Of a DNA stretch of 36,013 bases, positions 18,744 through 27,895 are shown piece after piece. Source of the stretch: Thiobacillus sp. Its GTDB lineage: Bacteria > Pseudomonadota > Gammaproteobacteria > Burkholderiales > Thiobacillaceae. Location of the stretch: contig NZ_JADMKC010000021.1 in NCBI RefSeq assembly GCF_018780105.1, forward strand, positions 1-36,013, read 5' to 3'. The position numbers and the translations under genes were made by a program. Within the stretch, counting starts at the first letter, position 1. Each line of letters begins with the position of its first letter. Under the pieces are notes generated by a model that worked only from the letters and a program-made list of their open reading frames with translations, ran no database searches and was not told the origin of the DNA.

Positions 18744-18759
18744 TACCGACTTGTCGGTA
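18744..18759. promoter_or_regulatory. TetR-type operator palindrome upstream of the SDR gene
   Basis: TACCGAC-TT-GTCGGTA is a perfect 7-bp inverted repeat 31 bp before the SDR start codon. The sequence is of the form bound by many TetR-family repressors of redox and electrophile-response genes. No TetR gene lies in the window, so the regulator must act from elsewhere or have been lost. Confidence 0.65.
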
Positions 18760-18789
18760 TGAAAATCAAACGATGAAAGGTTTCGCAAA

Positions 18790-19554
18790 ATGTCTGCACT
18801 GCCCAACAAAATCGCGCTTGTCACTGGAGCAAGTTCCGGGATCGGTTATGCAACAGCCAAACTATTCGCCCGAGAGGGGGCCAGGCTTGTCGTCGCCGCG
18901 CGACGCCAACCGGAGCTTGACGCCCTCGTTGAGGAAATCACCCAGGCGGGCGGCCATGCCGTCGCGCTTGCTGGCGACGTCAAGGACGAGGCTTTTGCGA
19001 AGGCCTTGGTCGAACTGGCCATAGGGCGTTTCGGCGGCCTCGATGTGGCATTCAACAATGCCGGCACGATCGGCGAGATGGGCGCCTCGCCCGATGTGTC
19101 GCTCTCGGGGTGGGAGGACACGATCAGGACAAACCTGACGAGCGCCTTCCTCGGCGCGAAGTATCAGCTTCCCGCGATGCTTGAGCGGAACGGCGGATCC
19201 CTGATCTTCACGTCGACAATCGTCGGTTACACCGTAGGCCTGCCAGGCATGGCAGCCTATGCCGCGAGCAAGGCGGGGATCATCGGCCTCACGCAGGCAC
19301 TCGCTGCCGAGTTTGGCCCCAAAGGCATCCGGGTGAACGCCCTCCTGCCGGGTGGTACGGATACCCCCATGGGCCGGGCTTTCGCCAATACGCCAGACGC
19401 ATTAGCCTTCGTCCAGGGGCTTCACGCCCTGAAGCGTATGGCGTTGCCGGAAGAGATTGCAAAATCGGCCCTCTACCTCGCATCCGATGCATCGAGCTTC
19501 ACCACCGGCTCGGCGCTGCTGGCAGACGGTGGGGTTTCCATCAACAGAGCCTGA
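18790..19554 (+). CDS. SDR-family NAD(P)-dependent oxidoreductase
   Basis: A classical short-chain dehydrogenase/reductase of 254 residues. It has the cofactor motif TGASSGIG (12-19), NNAG (89-92), the catalytic Ser near 142, Y157 and K161 in the YxxxK motif (YAASK), and the C-terminal SSFTTGSALLADGGVS typical of the FabG-like group. A basic pair (ARRQ) after the second strand suggests preference for NADP. The substrate cannot be deduced. The ATG is preceded by GAAAGG at 8 bp. It lies in the segment bracketed by the two ybbP 3' ends and precedes the Ada-like gene by 28 bp, so the two are probably cotranscribed under the TetR-type operator. Confidence 0.92.
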   Translation: MSALPNKIALVTGASSGIGYATAKLFAREGARLVVAARRQPELDALVEEITQAGGHAVALAGDVKDEAFAKALVELAIGRFGGLDVAFNNAGTIGEMGASPDVSLSGWEDTIRTNLTSAFLGAKYQLPAMLERNGGSLIFTSTIVGYTVGLPGMAAYAASKAGIIGLTQALAAEFGPKGIRVNALLPGGTDTPMGRAFANTPDALAFVQGLHALKRMALPEEIAKSALYLASDASSFTTGSALLADGGVSINRA

Positions 19555-19582
19555 ATATGCCCCCGTCAACACGCCATGGAAA

Positions 19583-20428
19583 ATGCAGATGTCCGACTAT
19601 GACCGCATAGCTGAAGCCATCGCTTTCATCGCCAACAGGGTAAACAGTCAACCCTCCCTGCAGGAAATCGCGCAGCACTTACACCTGAGCCCTTTCCACT
19701 TCCAGCGACTATTCAGCCGCTGGGCAGGCGTAACGCCCAAAAGGTTCTTGCAGGTGCTCACGCTGGAGCGCGCCAAGCAATTGCTGAACGAATCGAAGCC
19801 GCTGCTTGAAGTGTCGGACACCCTGGGTTTAAGCAGCGGTTCGCGGTTGTATGACCATTTCGTCCATCTGGAAGCGGTTACCCCCGGCGAATACAAGATG
19901 GGGGGCGCGGGTCTGGCGCTTGAATATGCCGTACACGACACGCCCTTTGGCAAGGCGTTTATCGCCATCACACCCAGAGGCATCTGTAGTTTTGCGTTTT
20001 TGGAACACGCGGAGTCCGATAGCCAGCTGCATGCGTTACAGAAAGAATGGCCGCGTGCGACGATGCATGAAAATCGTCAACGAACGCTCGCGGTGATCAA
20101 AGCCATGTTCGGCGAAGAAAAGAAACTGGACCGCCCCTTGTCTTTGCATGTTTCCGGAACGAACTTTCAGATCAGCGTGTGGAAAGCATTGCTGCAGATA
20201 CCCCCGGCAAAAGTGGCAAGCTATACCCAGATAGCAGCCGCAATCGGCCATCCAGATTCGGCCAGAGCCGTGGGCCAGGCTGTAGGCGCAAACCCGGTCG
20301 CGATCCTGATCCCCTGCCACCGCGTCATTCAGCAAAGCGGCAAGTTGGGTGGGTACCACTGGGGGGAAACCCGGAAACAGGCGATCCATGTTTGGGAGTC
20401 TGCAAGGCATGAGGAAGCTCATCCATAA
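19583..20428 (+). CDS. Ada-like regulator/O6-methylguanine-DNA methyltransferase
   Basis: A 281-residue fusion of an AraC-type DNA-binding domain (about 1-105, with LQEIAQHLHLSPFHFQRLF and LGLSSGSRLYDHF) and a methyltransferase domain (about 118-275). The acceptor motif IPCHRVIQQSGKLGGY contains the alkyl-accepting cysteine C245, preceded by the helix-turn-helix KVASYTQIAAAIGHPDSARAV. The zinc-binding N-terminal AdaA domain that accepts methyl from phosphotriesters is absent, so this is the shorter Ada variant. It would repair O6-alkylguanine and may regulate genes. The start could also be the ATG at 19589. It follows the SDR gene closely and is followed by a terminator. Confidence 0.92.
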   Translation: MQMSDYDRIAEAIAFIANRVNSQPSLQEIAQHLHLSPFHFQRLFSRWAGVTPKRFLQVLTLERAKQLLNESKPLLEVSDTLGLSSGSRLYDHFVHLEAVTPGEYKMGGAGLALEYAVHDTPFGKAFIAITPRGICSFAFLEHAESDSQLHALQKEWPRATMHENRQRTLAVIKAMFGEEKKLDRPLSLHVSGTNFQISVWKALLQIPPAKVASYTQIAAAIGHPDSARAVGQAVGANPVAILIPCHRVIQQSGKLGGYHWGETRKQAIHVWESARHEEAHP

Positions 20429-20485
20429 GAAGACTTCGGGGCTGGGACTTGTACTGAATATTTCAATCGACGCGAAACGAAAAAT

Positions 20486-20518
20486 GAGGGCCTTGCAATG
20501 CAAGGTCCTCTTTTCTTG
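20486..20518 (+). terminator. Intrinsic terminator after the Ada-like gene
   Basis: GAGGGCCTTGC (20486-20496), loop AAT, GCAAGGTCCTC (20500-20510), an 11-bp stem with one G-U pair, followed by TTTTCTT. Confidence 0.88.
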
Positions 20519-20564
20519 GGGCGTTGAGTTCATGATTAATTGCTTGGGGGGGGTGAATGCCGAC

Positions 20565-20637
20565 CCTGAGCGATTGGCTCACCACGCGGCAGATCACCCG
20601 CGTGCCGCCGATGCAGTCGAAACGGGCGCTGGGCTGA
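20565..20637 (+). pseudogene. ybbP: Remnant of a second ybbP allele, last 23 codons
   Basis: The sequence reads in frame LSDWLTTRQITRVPPMQSKR then ALG and a stop, matching the YbbP C-terminus at 18556-18628. Differences are two bases changing Gly to Asp, one changing Ile to Lys, and three silent third- or first-position changes. This pattern fits a diverged homologous allele rather than a fresh duplication. Nothing upstream continues the gene, so it is a tail left by insertion or recombination. Confidence 0.85.
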
Positions 20638-20747
20638 AATGAATCTGGCAAGTGACGCGGCAAGCAATTAGCATGCAATCAACGGACCAAGTTCAGTTCA
20701 TACGGTCGGGCTTGCCCGCTAATCAACCTTATCGAGGAATCGTGCAA

Positions 20748-21206
20748 ATGAAACAAAAAAACCTGTGGATGCTGGCATTGACGATGGCGCTCATCACCGA
20801 GGCGGGTGCCCAGCAATTTGTCTACCCGGCCAAAGGGCAGACCCCGGAGCAGCAGAAGAGCGACGAGGCGGCCTGCTATTCCTGGGCCGTCCAGCAAAGC
20901 GGCTTCGACCCGGCCAAGCCACCGGCAGCAGCCCCTAAACCGGCGCCCACCGCAACCGGCGCGGCGCCAGGTTCCGGACTGCGCGGCGCGGCGCGCGGCG
21001 CAGTTGTCGGTGAAATCATCAACGATGACGCCGGCACAGGTGCGGCAGTCGGCGCGGTTGCCGCACGCGGGCAAAGCCGCAGGCAGAATGCGGCCGCCAG
21101 CCAGCAAGCCGCCGCGCAACAACAGAGCGCCACGCAACAGCAACAGGATGCCTTTGCCAAGGCGCGGGGCGCGTGTCTGGAAGGCCGCGGCTACACGGTC
21201 AAGTAA
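20748..21206 (+). CDS. Exported glycine-zipper (YMGG-like) protein
   Basis: A 152-residue protein with a Sec signal peptide (MKQKNLWMLALTMALITEAG, cut after about residue 21). It has a conserved-looking segment with CYSWAVQQSGFDP, a Pro/Ala-rich spacer, and a Gly/Ala-rich stretch (LRGAARGAVVGEIINDDAG followed by TGAAVGAVAARG) of the glycine-zipper type seen in small envelope proteins. A Gln/Ala-rich tail ends ARGACLEGRGYTVK. The two cysteines, one early and one near the end, could pair in the periplasm. The ATG at 20748 is chosen because GAGGA lies upstream and the signal peptide begins there. Function unknown. Confidence 0.82.
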   Translation: MKQKNLWMLALTMALITEAGAQQFVYPAKGQTPEQQKSDEAACYSWAVQQSGFDPAKPPAAAPKPAPTATGAAPGSGLRGAARGAVVGEIINDDAGTGAAVGAVAARGQSRRQNAAASQQAAAQQQSATQQQQDAFAKARGACLEGRGYTVK

Positions 21207-21290
21207 TAAGCACGGGCAAACGGGGGGCAATTAGCTGCTTAGGGATTGGTGAATGCCGAGCCTAAGCAGAAGCCCATGCAGATAGTCGCA

Positions 21291-21315
21291 GCCGACGGCT
21301 CCTCGGCCGAAGCGG
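21291..21315 (+). repeat. Flanking direct repeat, left copy
   Basis: CGGCTCCTCGGCCGAAGCGG (21296-21315) is repeated exactly and in the same orientation at 26259-26278, with CCG-A/T just before it also shared. The pair flanks the large nuclease-NTPase gene. A GGCCGCTTTTTT stretch follows at about 21351. Confidence 0.7.
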
Positions 21316-21457
21316 TCTGTCGCAGAATCAATATTTTTCCAATTTTGAATGGCCGCTTTTTTGCTATTTCACTTCCGCATCTATGCTGCCAGACGTCATT
21401 GGACTATGTCATGTCCTATGGCGTATAAAAAGTTAGTACCAATGGGTTTGTTCGCGA

Positions 21458-24400
21458 TCATGGTCGCTCGGCGGCTTTCAGCCAATCTACTACGCCATTG
21501 ACTCCCAGTGAAAGTAGCGTGTCTTGTATCACCACCACGCGTTTCAGCATCGCGCCACAGTCAGACTCTTCCCGTTCTTCTGCCTCAGCAAAGAGACGGG
21601 TCATTAGCTGGGTAAGACTATTCTCATGGTCATATAGATACGGTTTGCTATGGCTGACATACGCCAGATAAATTTCGGTTGCGGCCAAAGCTTGTTCTGG
21701 ATCATGTTGCGAAGTCGCGTTGAGCCATTCATGAAACCCGAAGAGACGATGATGTTTGTTCTCGCTCTCGCTCTCGCTATCGTTTTCGAATACAGAAAAA
21801 CAGCGGCGAATCAGTTCTATCGGAACAGAAATCGCTGCTGCCTTATCACCGAAAAGATGATCCATCTGCCCCGCAACTGCTAAGGCATGTGCGCCACCTG
21901 TATTTAAACCCGAATCCATACCGGCAAGGCACTGATCCCGATGCTGTTGGATATTTCCAGAGTTTGTCCAAACGGTAGCCGCCCCCTGCCAAGCCTCTGT
22001 GTTATCCAGAGCTTTCAAGTCTCTCAAAAATTCAGCAAAGTCGATGTGCTGGGTCATGGCTGCCAATGCCGAAATGCGTCCCCATGTTTCCAGGTCTTTG
22101 CCGACACCCTCGCTGCGAAGACGCGCCAACAAAGGATTCACCACTTCAAAATGATTGTGATAGCCGTAATAAAGGCATGGTTCGGCGATTTGCCATAGTC
22201 CATCTGCATCTTGCATGGCAATATGGAACAAATCCCAGCCCAGCTCGAAATTCTTGCTTTGCAAATAAGGCAAACGGCGCAGGATCAAGGAACGAACCGC
22301 AGGGTGTTCGTCACTGGCAAAACGGCGCAAAGTAGGCGTGAGCAATTCAGGAAATACGCTGCCGTGCTCTTGAAAGTTGTTAGCCAAGATCATCAAGGCT
22401 TCGGCAACGTCTCCCTTCACCATATTGATACCCATAGAGATCAAATCGACGTTATCCCCTTTGATTGGATCGTCTTCATGAAGCCGTTCAAAGCCTATGG
22501 CTAAAAATATCAGTCGCTCAGCATGTTGTGCACCCTGTATGACGTTGGCACAGGCTTCCAGTGCTTTGGCTGCGGAGCGTCGGAATTGCCAGTGCTGCGG
22601 ATGCCTTTCCAGTTCATCAAGAATCTGGCCTGCCAAAAGGGGGGCATCAGGCTCTTCAACGGGCAGCCAAGTACCATGGGTTTGCAAGTTGCCATAACGA
22701 TAGGCTAGATATGTAGCGACCCCGTCCATGATGTCATCACGAAACCGTTCTGGAATATCTGCCCAGTAGATAGGCAACAAGCCCAATAATCGAGAGGGAT
22801 GGCGAGAGGAAGCCTCTCGCAGTTGCCAGCCAACCTCGCGCTCACCGCCGACCAGAAAGTCAGCCCCGTGCCAATCTGAGTGACCGTTGTAGTGTTCTAG
22901 TAAGCTCAACACCCCGCTATCGTCGGCACCGAGAAATACCTCAAACGAGAATGGCGCGCTTACCGTGCCGCCACGCGAACGAATATCCGGTTGACGAATC
23001 AACGCCCCTGCTTTTTTCTCATATGCATCCACCACCGCTTGCACTTCTGGAGAACGCTGGTAGCAAGGAATCGTAGCGATCAATTCGGCTCGTTTCTTCA
23101 ATATCCAGAAACGGCTGGGTTCATCGGTAACCTCTTCATCCCACACAAGCATAATGTTCGCCATTACTGCATCTTGCATTGAGGAGTCGAGGAGCCTGAA
23201 TGCCGACTGCATCAAAGTACCCAATTCGTAGGTAAGTTCGAACTCAAGCATGTTTTTATCGCACAACATGCGCCCGATCAGATCAATGTTGGCTTCAGGT
23301 GATGCGGTGCAAGCGAGGATTGCGAAGTAGAGCAATGCACCTTCGTGGTTGAAACACAGGCGCTCTCGGTTGTTTTGCCACCAGTCTGAGTGTGTTATTG
23401 CGTGGTGAAGGAAGGCAGCTTCAACCGCATCAAGCAGGACATCCATACTGTCAGCGTGTCGAATATCTCTCTGACTATGCGCATCGTCGTATGAGGTTTC
23501 ACCCAAGAATCCATACCTGTAGCCTATGCGGGTTTCGCCATAGCGCGATGCATGAACATTGCTCCACCGCTCAATCGATTCCAAGGCCAAATCAAGTAAT
23601 GCACTGGATTGCTCCATACGTTGACGGACAAAGCTGTCACTCCGGTCGCCGAACTCATGGGCATGGCAACGCAATTTGTTACCGAACCTGTACTCAAGTA
23701 AATCGTCGTCAGTGATGCCATCTGCTACATAGCTCCAAAGCAAAGCATCTTCTGCAACATCTGCCACCATACAACGGGCGATGACTCGTCCAAGAAAGCT
23801 GTGCTCTGATCGCGGCATATCGAGCAGCCGCTCAAGCAATGGAGAAACCAGTGCCAAATTTTCCGACTTGATTTCGGACAGGTGAATTCCTAGCCGGTCT
23901 GCAATTCCATTACCATCAAGCCAATCTAGTGACAGCGCCTCCATCCAGAATGACAGCACGCCCGCGGTATCTTCATTGCTCCATTGCGCAATGCGATGAG
24001 CATGTCCCGTTAATCCTTCGGCATCCTGCGCAGTTTTCAAAACGGGAACCAGATGCTTGAGCCAGAAGCGATGCCACTCAATCGCCCCAGCCAAAGCGTA
24101 GATCACCTGAAAAACATCGCGGTGTTTTTCGCGCAAATCACGTATCAATGGCCAGTCGTCGTCCTGGGGTATCTGTTCGGAAAATGATTCTGCTACCAAG
24201 CGCCTGATGTGGAAGGCCGCGCTACCAGTCAATACCGCCCTGAGTTGTTTTCTGAATTCGTGGCGTTCTCCCAGCGCCAACTGTGCGATAAAACAGCGGA
24301 TGCTGGGACGTACAAAAGGAACAGGGGGTAGTCCCTGTATAAATTCATTCAGCGTGACGCCACTACGCACGGCTCCGCTGATGACCAGCACATCCAGCAG

Positions 24401-26041
24401 GGTTTGATGCCCGAACGTCAGTTTCCCATCCTGAGCTTCTTGCAGCACATTGAGGCTGCACAGGGCCCGCAGAATCTCCTGTGAGGCTGTGAAACGTTGA
24501 TGAGGCACCACCAAGCTTCGTAATTTCAGCATTTCTGAGGCGATGGCTTCAATCGCCTGTATCGCCGCATCACCCAGTGCGTCGTTGGCCCGCACGATGA
24601 TATTGAGATAGCGCTGCGCCAAGGCATGGCTGGTCACAACGTTGAAGCTGCCCTCTCGCTGGGCCAACTCGACAAACAATGCCAGCTCGCGTGGATTCCT
24701 TACCAACTCGCGAGTAACTGCATCGATGGTGGCAGTGTCAATCCCTACCATATCAAGTAACGGTGCAATTTCAGCATCCCAGTCCAAGGGCTGGCACTTC
24801 AATTCGCAATCCCATTGCCGTTCGGCAATTCGGCGATCGTAATGTCTGTCAAATTCGCGGCAGGCAGTAACCACGGTGATATTTGGAATCAATAGCAAAC
24901 GGTCTATTTGCGCCAGAAAGTACGCTAGTACGCGATGATCGCGGGCGATGGACAGCACATCTAGGGAGTCCATGACTACAATCACATGCGCGTATTCAGC
25001 CATACGAGCAGCTTTTTCAACCCATTGCTCCGACAGCCCTAAGGCTTGTCGGTCTTGTGATGTTGCCAAGTCGGCGAATTCGCGTGACTGGATGAAGAGT
25101 GGCATGATGTCTGAGCGGGTTTGTGCGCGTTGCTCCAATGTTTCTTGCAACGCAAGCATCACACAGGTTTTTCCAGAACCCGGCATACCTGTGAGCAAGA
25201 TGGCGCTCTTCTTGGCATCGATAGCTGCGAGTAGATCGTTTACGGTCGGACTGGAAATGTACTGTCCCGCAATGTCTCGCCGCCACGATCTGCCGATGGC
25301 TGAGGTGCCGGAAAACGACAAACGCACCTCAGCAAGATTCATGGGCGGAACCAGCATTGCTCCAGTCTTATAGAGAATGGCCTTCAGATCGTCTTTGGCT
25401 AATCGGTGCTGAGTGGCGGCGGATGCGCTATTGCCGCCCATGCGCGCCCCGAGTTGATCGAGGCGTGCCCAGAGTGCATTGAATGCGGCATCTGGATTAC
25501 TCGCTATGTTACGCAAGCGTTCGCGTAATAGCTCCTCCATACGATTCAGTTCATCGCTGGTCACAAATTTTGTGCGGCGCAAGAATTCGTAGGTTGAAAG
25601 ACTGGGTGTGGAAGTGGCAAGCCGTGCCGACAAAGCCGAATCTGTTTCTTGGTGTTCTTTGCCTAAACTCGTTCGGTAGCTAGCTTCATCATGCTGAGTC
25701 GAACTGTGCTCTCTCAGTTTCGCAAGAGCGCCAAAGTTGTTGCGTGAATAGAAGCGAACTTCCGCATTCTGGTTATTGATCAGCAAACTGGATGCTTTAT
25801 CCAATTCATCCGCGAGGTCGGTTATCGTCCATGCCTTGAAATCGATTTGATTCTTTTTGCACTGACAAGCAATCTGTGTGCCGTCGGATTTTCCGACTAC
25901 CACATCGTCCACCGAATACGTAATCGAATCTATTTCAAGCCATTGATAGTCTTCGTCTGACAGGACTGTCAATGCCCAATCAAATGCTACCAATGTTTGG
26001 TAGCTGTCACCTCGGTTGGAGCGTATGCCTGCGATGCTCAT
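21458..26041 (-). CDS. Predicted antiviral STAND NTPase with N-terminal PD-(D/E)XK nuclease domain (Avs-like)
   Basis: A 1527-residue single protein. N-terminal domain (about 1-150): it begins SNRGDSYQTLVAFDWALTVL and has the nuclease-type pattern E36, D45-D46-VVV, then Q60-C61-K62 in a beta strand. This resembles the DUF4297/Cap4 or Mrr-like dsDNA endonucleases. The NTPase core (about 250-560) has Walker A GMPGSGKT (285-292), Walker B VIVVMDSLD (353-361) and the downstream TACREFDR segment of NACHT/STAND proteins. The remaining 900 or so residues are alpha-helical without recognised motifs, as expected for a repeat-type sensor. Avs proteins use such a sensor to recognise a phage protein, oligomerise and cut DNA. 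A REase-NTPase outside the Avs group is the main alternative. The coding sequence is clearly more AT-rich than its neighbours, pointing to transfer. No partner gene is seen, so it would act alone. AGGA stands 9 bp before the ATG. Confidence 0.8.
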   Translation of the reverse strand: MSIAGIRSNRGDSYQTLVAFDWALTVLSDEDYQWLEIDSITYSVDDVVVGKSDGTQIACQCKKNQIDFKAWTITDLADELDKASSLLINNQNAEVRFYSRNNFGALAKLREHSSTQHDEASYRTSLGKEHQETDSALSARLATSTPSLSTYEFLRRTKFVTSDELNRMEELLRERLRNIASNPDAAFNALWARLDQLGARMGGNSASAATQHRLAKDDLKAILYKTGAMLVPPMNLAEVRLSFSGTSAIGRSWRRDIAGQYISSPTVNDLLAAIDAKKSAILLTGMPGSGKTCVMLALQETLEQRAQTRSDIMPLFIQSREFADLATSQDRQALGLSEQWVEKAARMAEYAHVIVVMDSLDVLSIARDHRVLAYFLAQIDRLLLIPNITVVTACREFDRHYDRRIAERQWDCELKCQPLDWDAEIAPLLDMVGIDTATIDAVTRELVRNPRELALFVELAQREGSFNVVTSHALAQRYLNIIVRANDALGDAAIQAIEAIASEMLKLRSLVVPHQRFTASQEILRALCSLNVLQEAQDGKLTFGHQTLLDVLVISGAVRSGVTLNEFIQGLPPVPFVRPSIRCFIAQLALGERHEFRKQLRAVLTGSAAFHIRRLVAESFSEQIPQDDDWPLIRDLREKHRDVFQVIYALAGAIEWHRFWLKHLVPVLKTAQDAEGLTGHAHRIAQWSNEDTAGVLSFWMEALSLDWLDGNGIADRLGIHLSEIKSENLALVSPLLERLLDMPRSEHSFLGRVIARCMVADVAEDALLWSYVADGITDDDLLEYRFGNKLRCHAHEFGDRSDSFVRQRMEQSSALLDLALESIERWSNVHASRYGETRIGYRYGFLGETSYDDAHSQRDIRHADSMDVLLDAVEAAFLHHAITHSDWWQNNRERLCFNHEGALLYFAILACTASPEANIDLIGRMLCDKNMLEFELTYELGTLMQSAFRLLDSSMQDAVMANIMLVWDEEVTDEPSRFWILKKRAELIATIPCYQRSPEVQAVVDAYEKKAGALIRQPDIRSRGGTVSAPFSFEVFLGADDSGVLSLLEHYNGHSDWHGADFLVGGEREVGWQLREASSRHPSRLLGLLPIYWADIPERFRDDIMDGVATYLAYRYGNLQTHGTWLPVEEPDAPLLAGQILDELERHPQHWQFRRSAAKALEACANVIQGAQHAERLIFLAIGFERLHEDDPIKGDNVDLISMGINMVKGDVAEALMILANNFQEHGSVFPELLTPTLRRFASDEHPAVRSLILRRLPYLQSKNFELGWDLFHIAMQDADGLWQIAEPCLYYGYHNHFEVVNPLLARLRSEGVGKDLETWGRISALAAMTQHIDFAEFLRDLKALDNTEAWQGAATVWTNSGNIQQHRDQCLAGMDSGLNTGGAHALAVAGQMDHLFGDKAAAISVPIELIRRCFSVFENDSESESENKHHRLFGFHEWLNATSQHDPEQALAATEIYLAYVSHSKPYLYDHENSLTQLMTRLFAEAEEREESDCGAMLKRVVVIQDTLLSLGVNGVVDWLKAAERP

Positions 26042-26509
26042 CTATTGATTCCTGTTGGAAGTCATTCAGTCCCCTGAGCCACATAGGAGTTAATCCATGA
26101 CAATAGTTGCACAAGATACTTGTCCCAGCTAACCCTGGTCCACCCACCAACGGCATAAGCCTTTGTTACCGGGAAGCGGACACTGACAAGAACAAAGCAT
26201 TTTCGGCGATCGGCCGCTTTGGCCGAAGATCTGCCAGCCGGGTGAGACGGCCAACCGTCGGCTCCTCGGCCGAAGCGGCCGATGAAAATTTAGCCAACTA
26301 CTTCCGCCATGCAATTCGTTACGGGACATCGGCCAGGAAATCTCATCGAACGGCAGCTTTCTGATTTCCCCTGCAGCAGGGAACCCTGAACAGACAGACG
26401 CGGCTTGCGTCTACAGCTTCGCTTATGCGGTGCAATAACGGACACTCGCCAACGGTTGCTCGATTTGCCTGAACCGGCCAACCGTGATCGTTCTCACCCC
26501 TCCCCTCAC
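26042..26509. other. Intergenic region between the STAND gene and the sensor kinase
   Basis: About 470 bp with no supported gene. It should contain the promoter of the STAND gene. It holds the right copy of the flanking direct repeat (26254-26278) inside a large palindrome (26209-26283), and short pieces such as gcggacact at about 26176 and cggacactc at about 26442 that look like decayed repeats. Confidence 0.5.
26209..26283. repeat. Long palindrome containing the right flanking direct repeat
   Basis: The left arm atcggccgctttggccga (26209-26226) pairs at 17 of 18 positions with tcggccgaagcggccgat (26266-26283) across a 39-base centre. The right arm overlaps the 20-bp direct repeat shared with 21296-21315. 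The form suggests a non-autonomous palindromic element. Confidence 0.75.
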
Positions 26510-27895
26510 TCACGCAGGCAATGTGAGTTGGAACCGTGTCGATTGATCAGTGGACGCCACTGCGATTGAGCCGCCATGTGCCTCAACAATGGATTTGACG
26601 ATGGCAAGGCCCAGCCCGGCGCCATCGCCTTTGCGCTGACGCGAAGGATCGACGCGGTAGAAGCGGTCGAACAGTCTGGGAAGATGTTCGGCCGGGATCT
26701 CGGGGCCCGGATTCTCGACGGTAACGATGGCTTTATCGCCGTGCGTTGCCAGCGATACGCGCACGGTCTGGCCATTCGGGGTATGCCGAATGGCGTTCGA
26801 CACGAGATTGCTGAGCGCACGCCGCAGCATCAGCCGGTCGCCAGGCACGGTAGCGGTGCCTGTCTGGGCCAGGGAAACACCGCGCTCCTCCGCCCACGCC
26901 TCAAAGTAATCGAATAAGTCCTTCGTTTCGTTGGTCAGGCTAACGCTTTTCAGACCCGGTTTGAGCAGGCCATTGTCAGCCTGGGCAAGATAGAGCATGT
27001 CGCCAACCATCTGCGCCATGCGCTCATATTCCTCCAGGCTGGAATACAGGACTTCCTTGTATTCGTCATTGCCGCGTGCGCTGGAAAGCGCCACCTGGGT
27101 CTGGGTCATCAGGTTGGAAATGGGGGTGCGCAGTTCGTGCGCGATGTCGGATGAGAACGCGGAAAGCCGGCGGAAGGAATCGTCCAGACGGGCCAGCATG
27201 GCGTTAAAGGCGGTTGCGAGCGGCTTGAGTTCCGCCGGCAAACCGGTAGTCGGCAGGCGCTCCGACAGACGTTCGGCGGACATGCCCGCCACCATGTCGG
27301 TGACCTGACGCAAAGGGGAAAGTCCCCATCGGGTGACCGCCCAGCCGAGACTGGCGGTAGCCAGCGCGGCCAAAGCGATGGCGAGCGCCAGCACCGAGCG
27401 GAACGTGTTCATGAAGAGCTCATGGTGCTCGATGTCCAGCGCCACAGCCACGGTGTAAGGCTTGCCGCTGCCTGTCGTCATCGACACGGCCATGCCCCGG
27501 TAGCTCAACCCGGCTTGCTTCCACTGCCGCAAGGCGCCGGACGTACACCTTGCCGGTTGGGCCTGGCAGTCATTCAGCAATGTTTGTGGAAACTCAGCGC
27601 CGGAGGTGGCAAACCAGATATCGCCCGTCGCATCCGTGACCGCCACGGCGAGACCATGATGGCCGACCAGGGCGTCATCCAGTTGCTGGGGCAGAAGATC
27701 GAGGTCCGCCTGGCTGTGGGTGTGCTCGAACAAATTCTCGATGAGTTCCAGCTTGCCGTTGAGCTCGTGCCGGTCCCCCTCCTCGAAATGGGCCTCCACC
27801 ACTTGCGTCAGGAAATAACCCGTCGTCAGCAGGACCAGGGAGGCGGCCACCGCGAAAAGCAGGCTGATCCGGGCTGTCAGCGACAGGGTTTTCAT
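26510..27895 (-). CDS. Heavy-metal sensor histidine kinase (CusS/CzcS family)
   Basis: A 461-residue membrane kinase. Helix 1 is at about 11-31, a periplasmic sensor domain at about 35-160, helix 2 at about 165-188, HAMP at about 188-242, the HisKA box [16 protein letters not shown] with phospho-acceptor H253, then HATPase_c with the N-box [14 protein letters not shown], the NPGPEIP segment and [20 protein letters not shown]. The family senses periplasmic Cu, Ag, Zn or Cd and phosphorylates the partner regulator. Its ATG overlaps the regulator's stop by 4 bp (ATGA), so the two are translated from one transcript. The operon diverges from the efflux genes it probably controls. The exact metal cannot be read from the sequence. 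Confidence 0.93.
   Translation of the reverse strand: MKTLSLTARISLLFAVAASLVLLTTGYFLTQVVEAHFEEGDRHELNGKLELIENLFEHTHSQADLDLLPQQLDDALVGHHGLAVAVTDATGDIWFATSGAEFPQTLLNDCQAQPARCTSGALRQWKQAGLSYRGMAVSMTTGSGKPYTVAVALDIEHHELFMNTFRSVLALAIALAALATASLGWAVTRWGLSPLRQVTDMVAGMSAERLSERLPTTGLPAELKPLATAFNAMLARLDDSFRRLSAFSSDIAHELRTPISNLMTQTQVALSSARGNDEYKEVLYSSLEEYERMAQMVGDMLYLAQADNGLLKPGLKSVSLTNETKDLFDYFEAWAEERGVSLAQTGTATVPGDRLMLRRALSNLVSNAIRHTPNGQTVRVSLATHGDKAIVTVENPGPEIPAEHLPRLFDRFYRVDPSRQRKGDGAGLGLAIVKSIVEAHGGSIAVASTDQSTRFQLTLPA

Noticed and set aside
20545..21265. Shared ggtgaatgccga near 20553 and 21248
   Set aside because: A 12-bp match with little extension; probably chance or a small repeat fragment.
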